This document shows positions 47,962 through 59,954 of a stretch of 64,000 bases of DNA, piece after piece. Under the pieces are notes generated by a model that saw only the letters and a program-made list of their open reading frames with translations, was not told the DNA's origin and searched no databases. Position numbers and translations under genes: made by a program. Within the stretch, counting starts at the first letter, position 1, and the number at the start of each line of letters is the position of its first letter. Source of the DNA: Pyxicephalus adspersus. Taxonomy: Eukaryota > Chordata > Amphibia > Anura > Pyxicephalidae. The DNA lies in NCBI RefSeq assembly GCF_032062135.1, contig NC_092859.1:48117962-48181961 (forward strand), read 5' to 3'.

Positions 47962-49175
47962 TAATCCTTCCCCCCAAAAAAAACAAAAAAACTGTGGATC
48001 TGCAAACTTTTTACAATGCAGCATTCATGTGAAATTAAATGAATATAGCAGTGCTACAGCAAGTGTGGAATAGATTAAAGTCATAATTTGAAATTATAAT
48101 TTTTTTTTAGATTTATCTATTCAAGAAGACCCTTATCCTGGAAACCACCAGTGCTAAACATATAAATCTTTTTACTGGGGCCTATTGAAGGTTAACCAGT
48201 TGTCAAGGCTTTCATATTTTCTGCTAGCAGAGCTATTTAGGCTCACTTTCAATCCACTTGTCAACTCAAGCTCAACATGAAGCCCTGCTGGCAATAAATG
48301 TCATGTATGTAATTGTTCTAATCTACCCATCAATATTTGCCCATACCTATGGTAGCACTAGTTAGCTGTGTTTATGTTTTGATTTTACAGCTTTTGATTT
48401 ATTTGGTTATTTGATTTGATAACCAAAAAAAAACAATTTTTCTATCCTGGGATTCAAGTAAAATGAAGAATAAACACCACTCAATAAGGAAATACTTTTT
48501 GTTTACACTGAATAAGGAAAAACTATTTTTTAAATGTTTTTGATATATTTTACAAATGTTTAGAGAAAAAACGGAAAATGTGTTTGCAGCTGGTTAGGTG
48601 GAGCTAAAAGGAAAACAGGATACAGCACAGTATAAAATGATTTAAGGTTTAATTATTACTTTTTCTTTTCTTTTTGTTATGCTTACTATATCACAATACC
48701 TTAACTAGATATGCTGATGGAATCATATATTCAAAAAATATGTTGACATCAAATCAATATATACTATACTACAGATGTAATAGAGTATATATATATATTG
48801 CATTAAACATTGTATTGCTATTTCCTCTGTTACATATGTATATAAAATAATGTGAAAAGTGAAAAAAAAATCAATATTACATTATAAAAATACAAAAAAA
48901 AAATTAAATTACAAATCTTTTAAGAAATTTAAAATACCAACCTGCCTTGGAAATAGCTGTATTATCATTCTTATAGAAAAAAAACATCTGTAGAGCCTTC
49001 AAGTTTAACCAAGATCAGGTGTAATTGTTTTAGACCTTCTAGATTTTTTTATTTGTGTTAAATAAAAAACAGCAAATCAAAGTAACATCAAACTGAAAAA
49101 TTATTATTGTGACAAGGATCACCCCTAAAAAACCCAACCAAGAAAAACGTATTTATACTCAGTAAAACTAAGTTA
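47961..49175. other. Gene-free AT-rich DNA
   Basis: No gene or definite repeat. It is strongly AT-rich with A runs near 48860-48905. Confidence 0.4.
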
Positions 49176-49183
49176 TCCTAGTA

Positions 49184-49612
49184 TTGTTCTCTAGTTCTCT
49201 CCGCTCCTCCAATGACCTACTAATGACTTCCTCACTCATAACCTCATCACACGCACGGTTACAAGACTTTTCTAGAGCTGCTCCAACTCTCTGGAATGGT
49301 CTTCCTAGTCCTATTCGGCTTGCTCCTACTTACTGCTCATTTAAAAGAGCGCTCAAAACCCATTTTTTCAAACTTGCCTACCCGGCTTCTTCTGTCATTT
49401 GAAACCATCACTACTTCCCACACTATATATCTCACATCCTTTGTGTGTGAAATTCCCCCACCTACTAGATTGTAAGCTCTTCGGGGCAGGGTCCTCTCCT
49501 CCTGTATCACTGTCTGTATTAGTCTGTCATTTGCAATCCCTATTTAATGTACAGCGCTGCGTAATATGTTGGCGCTATATAAATCCTGTTTAATAATAAT
49601 AATAATAATAAT
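49184..49612 (+). mobile_element. L2-type LINE, C-terminus and 3' end
   Basis: The 72-codon open piece encodes SRAAPTLWNGLPSPIRLAP, then FKRALKTHFFKLAYP, the conserved C-terminus of L2-type ORF2. The 3' untranslated end follows with TAAGCTCTTCGGGGCAGGG, TGTACAGCGCTGCGTAATAT and GTTGGCGCTATATAAA, closing in an (AAT)n tail. The tail also occurs at 23636-23727. It is 5'-truncated. Confidence 0.85.
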
Positions 49613-50604
49613 AGTTGAAAATATTTTTTGGTTTCTTTAAAAGGTATGGCTAACTTTATACTACAATCTACAATTGAGAGTGACATTTAATACATCATTA
49701 ATAATGATCCAAAATAGATAATGTAGAAAAAGTTATTTTTAGTTCACATGTAATACCAGCTACAGTTTTAATATTGTCAGGTTTTCCAACATTGCTTTTG
49801 TAACAGCAACATGTTTAAAATGATTGAATGATATTATGGCCCCTGGCTATAAAATGCAATCCTAACAAGACACCTCAGAAAATGAGTGAATTTTATATAT
49901 ATAGCAACGATGAACAGTAATATTACATAATGCTGAATCTTCACAATATAATTTGCCAAAAGTTTTTTTTGTTACATGGTTGTTAGATTAGTTAAGTTCC
50001 ATTCTAATGAAAAGACTTATTATGCATCCATTCTAATCACACCCAAGACAGATTAGCTTACAATACTACACGGCAAGCCTCTATTTTTGGGGTGCCCTCA
50101 AGGGCATACTACATGTCATGCCACTGATGATACACAATCACAACTCCAGAAGCTGAGGATATTCAGCAGATGTATTTTAGGGTGTCACTGGTGCCATGCC
50201 AAAATCAAAAAAAGGGATTTTTAGGTGACCACAATCACATTAATCTTAACAAATAATATGTATAGCAAAATTACAGTTAGCACTTGCAATATAACAAAGG
50301 AGAAGCCAGCAATTTAATAAATGATTATTTAAGGCAAGGCTAAAAAGTTATTAAGACATACCAAGAAAGTGTAGGCAGGAGAATGGAAGGTTTACCGTTT
50401 AAAGCCCCCCTGAAATCTGACCACCATGATATATCCTCCAACTTCACTGATTTAATTAGTACAATACTAGTTTTTAAAAAAGTGTACCATTTTCAATACC
50501 ATGTATAAGTCTATACTGTGTTTCTCTCTCGAGAATCTTCAGTGGTGCAGTTAGATAGAGGATTATTCTCCCACCAAACAGTGTCTATATAGTTCTGGAA
50601 TATA
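49613..50604. other. Gene-free AT-rich DNA
   Basis: No gene or definite repeat is supported. Confidence 0.4.
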
Positions 50605-51064
50605 CAGGTAGTCCCCAGGTAAAGGACGTCCGACGTACGGATGACTCCTAGATACAAACTGTGCTTCCTTGCTGCTGTGTGCATGATGGAGGCTTGGAGG
50701 GGTAAGGGGGAAGGTTTGAAATTTTTGGCTAAACACAGCTAAGACTGAGCTCTTCCGCAAGCTCTTGTAACTCTTTAATGACCAAGACAAACTCTGCAGT
50801 TGTTTCTTTTTGCATGTCAAAACACAGCCTGCTCTAAAAGTTAATGAATGTCTAGGCTCCATAAAGTTTTTTAATTTTTTTTTTGCTTTGTATGTGATTA
50901 ACCAGTGAGGATTTTATACAGTAACTGAAACTACACTGCGTAATATTATAAGACAAACATCTGCTGTAATTGCATTTATTAAAATAATGTACCTGTTCCG
51001 ACTTACAAAGTCAACTTAAGAACAAACCTACAGTCCCTATCTCATATGTAGCCCGGGGACTATG
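50605..51064. mobile_element. TA-flanked MITE family, fullest copy
   Basis: It starts CAGGTAGTCCCCAGGTAAAG after a TA and ends near GTAGCCCGGGGACTA, a worn inverse. The copy at 51911-51975 preserves a better right end (TAACCTGGGGACAACCTG then TA), which confirms the terminal repeat. CAGG ends and TA flanks fit the pogo/Tigger group. About 460 bp, no coding capacity. A third copy is at 25202-25482. Confidence 0.75.
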
Positions 51065-51067
51065 TCA

Positions 51068-51430
51068 CATGGCATTATTAGCAACACGGGACAGGAAACC
51101 TCTCATTCCTCAGTTAAGTGATTATTCCCAGGAAATCTGGGGAATTCCTACACACAGAGACATGTAAGAGGCATATATACTGATACCAATACCAGGCTAT
51201 TCTTCCTTCCACTGCCAATAGTGCTACATCACTCTCCCACCAATGAAATGGGTATTTCATTTGACATTTGGTTCCCAATGTAAGGGCAGAAGTTACTAAT
51301 GTCTCCTGAAAACTATACATTTTATGTAAAATACATCTGGACACTGCTTACTATGTATTGTTTACAGGAAGTGAGGGTAGTTGATTTTCAAAAAGGCATG
51401 AGGGAAATCACCTGGCACTACCCCTGGAGT
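51068..51430. other. Unassigned DNA sharing a module with 41861
   Basis: TGGCATTATTAGCAACACGG starts at 51070 and matches 41861-41880 except for two bases. The similarity fades after about 30 bp. Nothing else is recognised. Confidence 0.4.
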
Positions 51431-51439
51431 TTACTATTG

Positions 51440-51700
51440 CTGCTTGCATCACCCGGAAGATGCGATGCACAAGGCAGAAGGTCTGCCTTGTGCTTCGCAT
51501 CTAACTGCTGATGCGAGCAGCAGCAGCGTCGGTGGATGCCAGGGGTGAGGCAGGGTGGGACATCCCCGCTCGCATCAACCGGGAGGATGTGACATCTTCC
51601 GGGAAATGGGAGTTGTGATGTATTCGGGGGGTGTAGCTGGGCGGAAAATTTAAAAGCAGATTACAATGTAATCTGCTTTTAAATGGTTGTTACAGTAAAA
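51440..51700. repeat. GC-rich hairpin array (probable MITE)
   Basis: A hairpin at 51459-51501 has arms GATGCGATGCACAAGGCAG and its near inverse. A perfect palindrome at 51649-51683 has arms TTTAAAAGCAGATTACA with a single-base centre. Between them lie CGGGAGGATGTGACATCTTCCGGG-type inverted bits. The style matches the fold-back elements at 6115 and 19559, but no terminal repeats or target duplication were found. Confidence 0.55.
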
Positions 51701-51910
51701 AACACCACACAACATATATAAAAATAAAAGTACACATTTTAGTGCACCAAACATCATTGCCCAGTGTCCTGATTTACATTTTGCCCACTATTATCCCTGA
51801 TCTTTTGACATTTTTTGATAAATTAGTTTTTTTGATAAATTACATTGTTGTGGTCTAATATTTCATTATTTAATATTTATTATAATATAATTACATTACA
51901 TATTATATTT

Positions 51911-51975
51911 ACATACAAGTTCAACTTAAGAACAACCTACAGTCCCTATCTCGTATGTAACCTGGGGACAACCTG
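51911..51975. mobile_element. Right-end fragment of the TA-flanked MITE
   Basis: TACAAGTTCAACTTAAGAAC, CCTACAGTCCCTATCTCGTA and TAACCTGGGGACAACCTG match the end of 50605-51064. TA follows at 51976. Confidence 0.75.
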
Positions 51976-51977
51976 TA

Positions 51978-52930
51978 ATAATAATCTAAAAGAGATTATA
52001 CAATCATATTGTTGTATTGGTGTATTGACAGCTATCTATGTATATTTAAAATTCAAGCAAGTCCATATTTGGCAAATTATCAGATTACAGAGACATGCTA
52101 CCATGCAACATCATGAATCTGGTATTTCCTGGTTACACCGGTGTGTTTTAATATTGCTAACAGGGTACATATTTATAAACTGAAACATGAAAAGTAAAAT
52201 TTAGGAATTTAAAACTTAACATGAACCTAGAAAGTTTTTTATTGGCAATAGTAATACACCTGTTATACACTGATAAACTGTTCTCTTGAAAGAGAAATGG
52301 AAAGAGATGCAGTTTACATTTTCTTTTACTGGTCTAATGGGTCTGGACACTTTTCATGACAATATAGGGACCAGGTATTGTGTCACTGATTCCATGTTTA
52401 TTTATTCCACAAAAACATCCTTACCCTTTCAGTTTTAGAAGTGATAGAGAGAGTCAACCAACAGTACTGTCATGAAAATGCCTTTGCATATAGTAATTCA
52501 ACTTCTAAAAAATTTTATTATCAATGGTGCATATGGTCCAAGGTTTCATTTTTAACTAAATTGCCATTTCTCATTGTTCTGAATAGTTTCATTATTATGA
52601 AAGTTTGTGTTCATCAATACTACCCTAAATTGAAATCATTATTGTTTTTTTCATCAGAGAACACTTTAGGAAAATGATCTCCTTTTTGAGAAATAAGAAA
52701 TTGCAATCAATAACAATCCGAAAATAATTTTCAAGCTGACACAGAAATAAAAAAAAGTTTTATTGTTTTATACAAAGAAACCGTACTACATAGCCTGTAA
52801 AATTTTTTACAGGACAACCTAAATTTAATTGTACAATACCTTTTAAAGTACTGACAAAAGAAAGCGCTTCAAAATAAACTGCCGGACTGGTTCTCTTTTC
52901 TCTGTACACCTCCTCTCTCAGTAGTCTCAT
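51978..52930. other. Gene-free AT-rich DNA
   Basis: No gene or definite repeat is supported. Confidence 0.4.
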
Positions 52931-52944
52931 ATCCTCATTTGTCT

Positions 52945-53345
52945 TACAGTACTGTCTGTATGCTGATGACACTCAAATCTATCTGTCCACCCCTGACTTG
53001 TCTCCTTCAGTCCTGGATAAGGTCTCATGCTGCCTGTCGGCCATATCATCATGGATGTCTGACAGATTTCTGAAATCCAACCTGGATAAAACAGAACTCA
53101 TCATCATCCCCCCCTCACATTACCAATCTCCCCCTGACATATATCTAACTGTTAACAACACTGTTATTCATCCCTCCCCTCGTTGTTTTGGTGTCATCTT
53201 TGCCCTCTCATTTTCCCCCCTTTTTCAGAATATTTCCTGGTCCTGTCACTTTAATCTACACAACATCTCCAAAAACCCCCCCAACCTGTCCTCAGAGACC
53301 ACCAAACTCCTTGTACACATGCTTATCATCTCTCTGAATATACAG
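52945..53345 (+). pseudogene. L2-type LINE reverse transcriptase fragment
   Basis: A continuous frame reads [20 protein letters not shown] (catalytic YADD intact at about 52957-52968), [57 protein letters not shown] and [10 protein letters not shown]. This is palm and thumb of an L2-clade reverse transcriptase. It is a fragment: no endonuclease precedes it, and the DNA changes at about 53345. It is slightly C-rich compared with its surroundings. Confidence 0.8.
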
Positions 53346-53509
53346 GATGGCCAACAATGTTCAAAAAGGAAGCCGTTTCATAAAAAAGCAACATCAGCAA
53401 TTTAAAATAATTTCTCTGGGCTGTCCGTGCAAACATATTCTGAAGGGACTATAGTTAATATGTGTAGCAATTAGGCTGCTCAAGTCAGGTCAATATGTTT
53501 TGGCCAGTT

Positions 53510-53775
53510 CTTTAACCACCCGGCCGTTTAACCTGACCTTGGTTCGGGGTAAAAACACTTGCAAAAAGTGTTAAACCCGAACTTTTCTCAGGTGGGTAAA
53601 CAAACATTATATTGCAATCCGATTGTCATACATTGTATGACAATCGGATTACAATTGAAAGAATATACTTACCCGGTCCCCGCAGCTCCTCCGGACACGT
53701 CCGTCCTCTTTGTCCGGGAAAAGACTGAAGAGGATGCTTGCAGCGACATCACCGGGAGCTGTATTGAGTCCAATT
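53510..53775. repeat. Hairpin-rich repeat (probable MITE)
   Basis: There is a nested hairpin GGTTCGGGGT...ACCCGAAC (53540-53583) with an inner CACTTGCAAAAAGTG. A second at 53618-53652 has the perfect arms AATCCGATTGTCATACA. A GC-rich TCCGGACACGTCCG patch follows. TATTGAGTCCAAT is duplicated at its right edge (53762-53790). The ACCCGGCCGTTTAACC start is familiar to me from frog repeats. No terminal repeats are fixed. Confidence 0.5.
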
Positions 53776-53847
53776 GTATTGAGTCCAATACAAAGAAATC
53801 TTTATATAGTATATATATAATTGTATTATATATATATTATATAAGCT

Positions 53848-53922
53848 TTAAGCTGATTTTTGTGTTTTTTATTTAATTTTATTAAAAGTACATTTTTTTT
53901 TACATGATTGTGTTTCAAACTT
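53848..53922. repeat. Direct repeat, left copy
   Basis: TTAAGCTGATTTTTGTGTTT through ACATGATTGTGTTTCAAACT is repeated at 54239-54312 with only a small length difference in a T run. The interval between the copies contains four TTTGAAACTTTT units (53922-53966) and the duplicated hAT block at 53968-54184. Confidence 0.85.
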
Positions 53923-53967
53923 GTTTTGAAACTTTTTTTGAAACTTTTTTTGAAACTTTTTTTTTGA

Positions 53968-54184
53968 AGTAGTTATCTCTCTGAGTTCAACAACAAGCTT
54001 GTAACAGCAAGATCAAGCAAACATACAACTTGCCATGTTTGTCAAAGTGGATCTGAATCTGTTTTTTTTGCCTCCCACTGTGGGCTTTCCTCAGCATGCC
54101 TTCATACATGTTTTCTAGAATGATGACCTGTGTCACTGTACAGCTACATACCTGAAATGAATTTCCTCAGTGGCACAACAAGTG
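53968..54184. repeat. Dispersed 217-bp duplication, copy A
   Basis: It is nearly identical to 56763-56980: five or so differences including one indel. It begins AGTAGTTATCTCTCTGAGTT and ends GTGGCACAACAAGTG in both. In copy B the block continues into hAT transposase-related DNA; here it does not. Copy A is therefore probably derived, moved by duplication rather than by transposition. Confidence 0.9.
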
Positions 54185-54238
54185 CAGTATACCGAATTAT
54201 TGCATTTTCAGTATTTTTGATTTATTTATGTATTCTTT

Positions 54239-54312
54239 TTTAAGCTGATTTTTGTGTTTTTTATTTAATTTTATTAAAAGTACTTTTTTTTTACATGATT
54301 GTGTTTCAAACT
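54239..54312. repeat. Direct repeat, right copy
   Basis: Partner of 53848-53922. The pair brackets the 217-bp duplication. Confidence 0.85.
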
Positions 54313-54319
54313 TTTTTTA

Positions 54320-55795
54320 TATTCATGAAATCTACTAGACCCTTGTTTGGACATATTTCTGTAAGTTACAGGTCTACAATTTAAAAAAAAAAAAAATTCA
54401 TGAAAAACAGTGTACCTCTTTTGGTACAGAAATCTAGACATCAGTGAAATGCCCAGGAGGTTAAGGGACACCAACAGACAAGCTGTCATAGCATGAACAA
54501 GCAAAATGGATGATGTTAGGCCACTCCCTTGCTTTATTTAAAAAGTAAAAATTAATAAATAAATAGTATAAAAAACATATGCAGTACATATATAAAGTAT
54601 ATAGTAGTAGTAAATAATTTTTCTCTTACTTAAAAAATAACATTTGGTTAGGTCTTAAAGAGCCTTGAAAAAGTAAAGGGTACCCGAAAGTAGAATGTAA
54701 TGTGTATTAAACCAAATACAGCATTGTGTTTTTTTAGGCTCCAGTGAGATTTCAGTTTTTTATTTGAGACCTACAACTTGTGTACATGTGGGATTTCTCT
54801 TGCTGAGGTTGGGTAATGTGTCTTGTGGCCTTTGATCTGCAATAAATCCATTATTTTTCCCAATCAACTCATTCTGTTTTAGAAGGAGACCCCAGGCACC
54901 TCCAATCTCATCTAAGAGCTTGCTATGTGCTTATGGGTCATAAAGTCTATACAAACAACACAACGCTAAAAATATTTGCTTACTCCTCTGAGAGTGAAAA
55001 TATTGCAATCAGCTTCAAAATGAAAAAAAAAAATGAAAAAACAACAATTTATAACTTACAAGTTTATCATATGAACAAATGCTAAAATATTGCATTGTCC
55101 TCCTTAGAAAATGTGCAGTTGTAAAATATTTATATTAGGGACATTAAAGACAAATATATTAATTTGTTAATTTTTAGGCAGAGTGGAGGAATTATGGAGA
55201 GCCCAATTATTTTTCTATAAGCATGAATGATTAGAAGAAGCAAGCTTAGAAAATAGATTTTCTGACAAGCAATATAGCTATCAGCACCGATGCTTCAAAT
55301 TTGACATAATGAAAGTTATGAAAAATGGGATGTTTCATTCTAGCTTTTGTCTGTAATACTAGCATTTAAAATAATTTGAATAATAATTTGAATTATTCAA
55401 AAACAGAAAGACAGTATATGCTGGTAAAAAAAAAAATAATAATTTCAGATAGTAAAGTAGGTAAAGTTTCCTGTTGCAAGTAGTCTTTTAACTCATTTAA
55501 CTTTAGGACATGAGCAGACAAAAATAGCTTACTGCACATCAAGATAAACATATCATTTCTTTATATCAGGGTGTACAGAAATTCTGAAATATTGTTAAAA
55601 GAAGAGAATAAACGAAAAAACCTGGATCAAATTTAGTTGGATCGGTCAAGAATTCCAATCTGAACTGGTTTTGAAATTCAGATTTCAAATGTATATATTA
55701 TGAATACACGGCCAGAAGGCCTGTGGTTATTCACCTGTAAGGTGAGACCAAAAGAAGGAAGTTCAGATGTGCAAAAAATCAATGGCCAAAAAATT
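54320..55795. other. Gene-free AT-rich DNA
   Basis: No gene or definite repeat is supported. Confidence 0.4.
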
Positions 55796-55800
55796 AAAAA

Positions 55801-55982
55801 GTTTATTGAAAACATATTCAAACCAAGCAAATCAGCTTAGGGATCAGTAAAAACATTCAACATAGAACAAAAAAAGAGCAAAAAAAAAGAAGTTTATTGA
55901 AAACATATTCAAACCAAGCAAATCAGCTTAGGGATCAGTAAAAACATTCAACATAGAACAAAAAAAGAGCAAAAAAAAAGAT
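55801..55982. repeat. Perfect 91-bp tandem duplication
   Basis: GTTTATTGAAAACATATTCA starts at 55801 and again at 55892. The two 91-bp units look identical to the base, including an A-rich end. This indicates a recent duplication or an assembly artefact. Confidence 0.92.
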
Positions 55983-56760
55983 TTTAATAGTATAGTCAGG
56001 TTTCCAAATATGGAATAGATGGTATTTAAAAAGTGCAAATGAGAAGATGCTTTTTTGGGGGGAATAATACAATTACAAGAAAAGAATCCAGATAACTAAA
56101 TAGGAACATAGGAAAATCAATAGGTGGAAAATTCTAGTACAACAGTAAAACTAGCCCTAATGACATCAGTAATTACCCTTTGAACTCTTATTTCAAAGAA
56201 ATAAAATCAGATCTTTCAGACTTTGCTTCAAAAACAGGCAGGTGCATGACCACAGTTTAAATCGGTGCTGGTATGGAGGTGCAAATGAAAGGGTTGCCAG
56301 TCCGTTCAATCAGTAAGAAAGGGGAACGAATTCTTCCATTAAACTGATTTGAACGGAAGACTCCACTGTAATTTGAAGCTCTGTGAAATTTTAGAGCTAG
56401 TGTACCTCTGGAGCATCCGAATGCCAATGGAAGAAGTGCCAAAGCTTACTGGTAGATCCACAAATACTGTGGTTAGTTAATTTATTGTCTGGAAGTCTGC
56501 TCTGAAATGATATCTGTCACTAGGAGAGGAAAGCTGAATGATACACCATTCACTATAGACACACTATTGTAGGAATCACACCATAGTAGCACCTTTAAAT
56601 CTGTATCCAACGTATGGGTACATCCTCACAGGGGAATGACCTATATAATGGAAAATGCCGTCCTAAGCTGAGTGCACAATAATTGGTCATAATCAAATTT
56701 TACCTACCTTTTAGAAGACTTAGACAACTCCCAATATTTTCTGTTAAATATAGTAGTTTT
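55983..56760. other. Unassigned DNA before the hAT relic
   Basis: No gene is supported. The 61-codon minus-strand frame at 56257-56442 has low AT bias but no recognised motif. The region may be part of the hAT element at 56763-57400. Confidence 0.35.
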
Positions 56761-56762
56761 CC

Positions 56763-57400
56763 AGTAGTTATCTCTCTGAGTTCAACAACAAGCTTGTAAC
56801 AGCAAGATCAAGCAAACATACAACTTGCCATGTTTGTCAAAGTGGATTCTGAATCTGTTTCTTATGCCTCCCACTGTGGGCTTTCCTCAGCACGCCTTCA
56901 TACATGTTTTCTAGAATGATGACCTGTGTCACTGTACAGCTACATACCTGAAATGAATTTCCTCAGTGGCACAACAAGTGACATGCCTTTAAAAGGGTAG
57001 CACCGCCATTGGTCAAGGAAACCCAATGTCCCTTTCTTAGCATTAGATAGTTAGTTCAGCTTTCTTTTGTTGTATAGTCAGTCAAGCATATATCATATTA
57101 AATGGCAGTGGCTAGTCACATATTCATTTATAGAATGGTAGACCATTCTGTATCTGTAAAGGTCACAAGTGCATTTTTGCCAGTTCTTCTGGTCATTGCC
57201 AAGACATAGCAATCCAAGGAAGCTCTCCAGAAATGTGTTCACCGCCAGATTGAACACGTGTGCAAAGCTGGGAGTGTGAGTAACTTTGTCTAGGTCCTGC
57301 GGAGCTGCCATAAATGTCCCATTGTTAGCAACCACATTGCAGATTTGAAGGTATCCGGGGAAAGCCAGTGCAAAAATGTATTTTTGCATGGTGGAAAGGA
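56763..57400 (-). pseudogene. hAT transposase relic (ZBED-like), copy B
   Basis: On the minus strand the piece at 57389-57093 reads NVVANNGTFMAAPQDLDKV, then SFAHVFNLAVNTFLES. This matches the central hAT transposase segment (D-N-x2-NM-x-A ... CFAHTLNLAV), with the Cys and an Asp lost. A TEWSTIL-like remnant of the TRWNST motif follows near 57135. The downstream block 56980-56763 is the part duplicated at 53968-54184. No zinc finger or dimerisation end is readable. It is a non-functional fragment. Confidence 0.6.
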
Positions 57401-59905
57401 AGTGACTCGTGATGTGATTTCTCCCACTAATCTTAACTGCGTGGCAGCTTCAGTGGGCTATAACCTGCAAATTTTTGAAGAACCCTGTGTTGCAAAAACT
57501 TGGTTTTGGATGGTTTCCTCTAGTATCGAATTATGAGTCCTCCTACTGGCCTGGACTATAAAATAAGTGGCACTCATGTGTCATTAAGGGGGACTATTCC
57601 TGTAACCCGAAGTACAAAACCAATGACCACCTGATAGATTTATACATATCGAAAATTATTTTGTATAAATAGAAAACCTTTAAGTTTCATTGCTCAGTGC
57701 AAAGTAGTAAAGGGATGCTAAGAAATATAGATTATACTCATTCACCAACAAAAAAGGCATGCTAGTCTAAAGTGTGCAGAGAGGAGGAATTAACCTAATG
57801 GAACTGGGATCAGTGGAATGTGTTCACACTGGGCCAGCAAAAACTGAACTCTATTATACAGTATCTAGCTCAACAAATGGGAAAGAGAAAAAATATAAGA
57901 AGATTAAATGCAATGCATTGATCTATGGTAGCCAAAATCCAGTGTGTATTGAGATTTGTCATCCAACACATTCCATCTATTTGCAATGTATTAAATGCAT
58001 GGTATAGTTTTAATTATTTTAGCTGATTCAATTATGGAACATTTACACCAATCTATGCTATCATAAAATTGGTTGCATACTTATTTGTTTTTGTCTGAAA
58101 GATAAAATTATCCTAACCTAAAGTATTTAAAAGATACTTTACAAAGTTTTCTAAGCTTCTGTGTGGATACAGTTGCTGGGGAAACCACCTACTTGGCAAC
58201 CATGATACATTCTCATCACGTCCGCATTTCAATTTGTCTCTCACTCACAAGAGCAAAACTGCTGTTTAGCTGAGAGAACAAATGTACAATACAAATGGTT
58301 AGAACATTGCAAAATCTGAAAATAAAATAAGGTTATTGCATCATTTTGGTACAATCTGTTATTACAGTTATAATATTAATTCTAAAACTGGCCTGAAGGA
58401 TATTTCCAAACTTGCTTCAATGTTAACTAAAGACAACCATTTTAGTATTGCTATAAAAGTACATAGTTGATAGCTGAACTGCATTGCAGCAGATTTTAAT
58501 CAAAAGCAAAAAGCAGCAGCAACTGATAGCTGATTGTTCTGTTTCTTTTTCACCATCAGTAATACAAGCATGTATTCATATAAACGTATGTTTTCTCTGT
58601 ACATTTTGTACATTTACCTTGTGTTGTTATCAGAATTTTTAATTAACTAATGACCACATTTGTTGACATATATGGGGGAGGCAGTGAAGTATTGTACAAG
58701 TTAGGTCCAAGTTATTTCCCACTCATTTTTTTTCAAAGAAAACTAGGCTACAAAGATATATTTAATAAATTCATTGTTACCATTATTTATATCCGCTATC
58801 AATAAGCACTTATTTTGCAAGCATCAAGAAAACAAAGTTGCTCCATTGTGTAACGTACAGGCAAAGTTTTGACAGCACTCTCTAGTTGTATTAAAGTTTG
58901 CTTGTTCCTCCTTCTGCATGCTCATATTGGCCAGTGAGGCAGTTCATCATAATATAATATTCCAAATAGGAGAATGGGCAAAACTCTGACCCCCTCAATC
59001 AGAACAATCACAACCTGGGTATCAGACAAACCACAATGGTACTCATAGCTCCTGCAGATAAATTGTAGGCACCTCTACATGTTCACACTTTATACCTGTC
59101 AGCAGCCTTTACCTTTCTTGAAGTTGCAGAGTCTCTTTAAATGTATTTATTTATTTATGTTCTGCATATTAGTTGGTGAACAGCACATATCCAGTGCTAA
59201 CTATGCTGGAGAATTCATAAACAGAAACTTTGCAGGAGAACAGACCAGCTCCATGTTAGCAGCAGTCAGAATAATACAAATATGTATTTTTTGATCTGAA
59301 ATTACTAATTTTTGAATTATAATGTTTAAATATACTGTTAATTATGTTACACAGAGGAACTGTAGTCTTCATTTCTATACATGTGAAGGTGATCAGCTTA
59401 AAAGTCTAATAAAGTATATTAAAATGTAAGACCTTCTTTGGATTGTGATTATATATATGAATTTTAACAATAGGATTGGATATATGTCAGTCAATGATTA
59501 GGCATCTTAAACACTCCTCACAAGGCAGAGTGGTCAGCTAGCAACTTTAACTTTTAACACGTTATTTATTTCTGTCCATGGATACAAAATTGAATTGGCA
59601 TTTTTTTGCATTTATATTCAGGAGCATCATAAATGGAATTTTCTATCCTCTCCTTTCTGTTTGTTCCTTCTGTAAAGTGTACTTAGGATGAATTTACAGC
59701 AGGTGTTGGATTGTAGTCATATTTCTGATACTGCATTAAACACAGTCAAGTGGAATGAAGCAAGCATTATCCCCATAGGGTTCACTTGAGGATGTAGCAT
59801 ACAGCAGATATCTCACCATATGGGGCTTTCAAATGCTCATTCCACAATTTCTGAAGCTCAGTTTAAGCCATGGATTACACATCTGCAATAACCTTTTAAC
59901 TAAAC

Positions 59906-59908
<3 letters not shown>
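57401..59908. other. Gene-free AT-rich DNA
   Basis: No gene or definite repeat is supported over 2.5 kb. The open frame at 57774-58007 has no recognisable motif. Confidence 0.4.

Positions 59909-59949
<41 letters not shown>
59909..59949. repeat. (AT)n microsatellite
   Basis: An uninterrupted AT run of about 41 bp. Confidence 0.95.
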
Positions 59950-59954
<5 letters not shown>

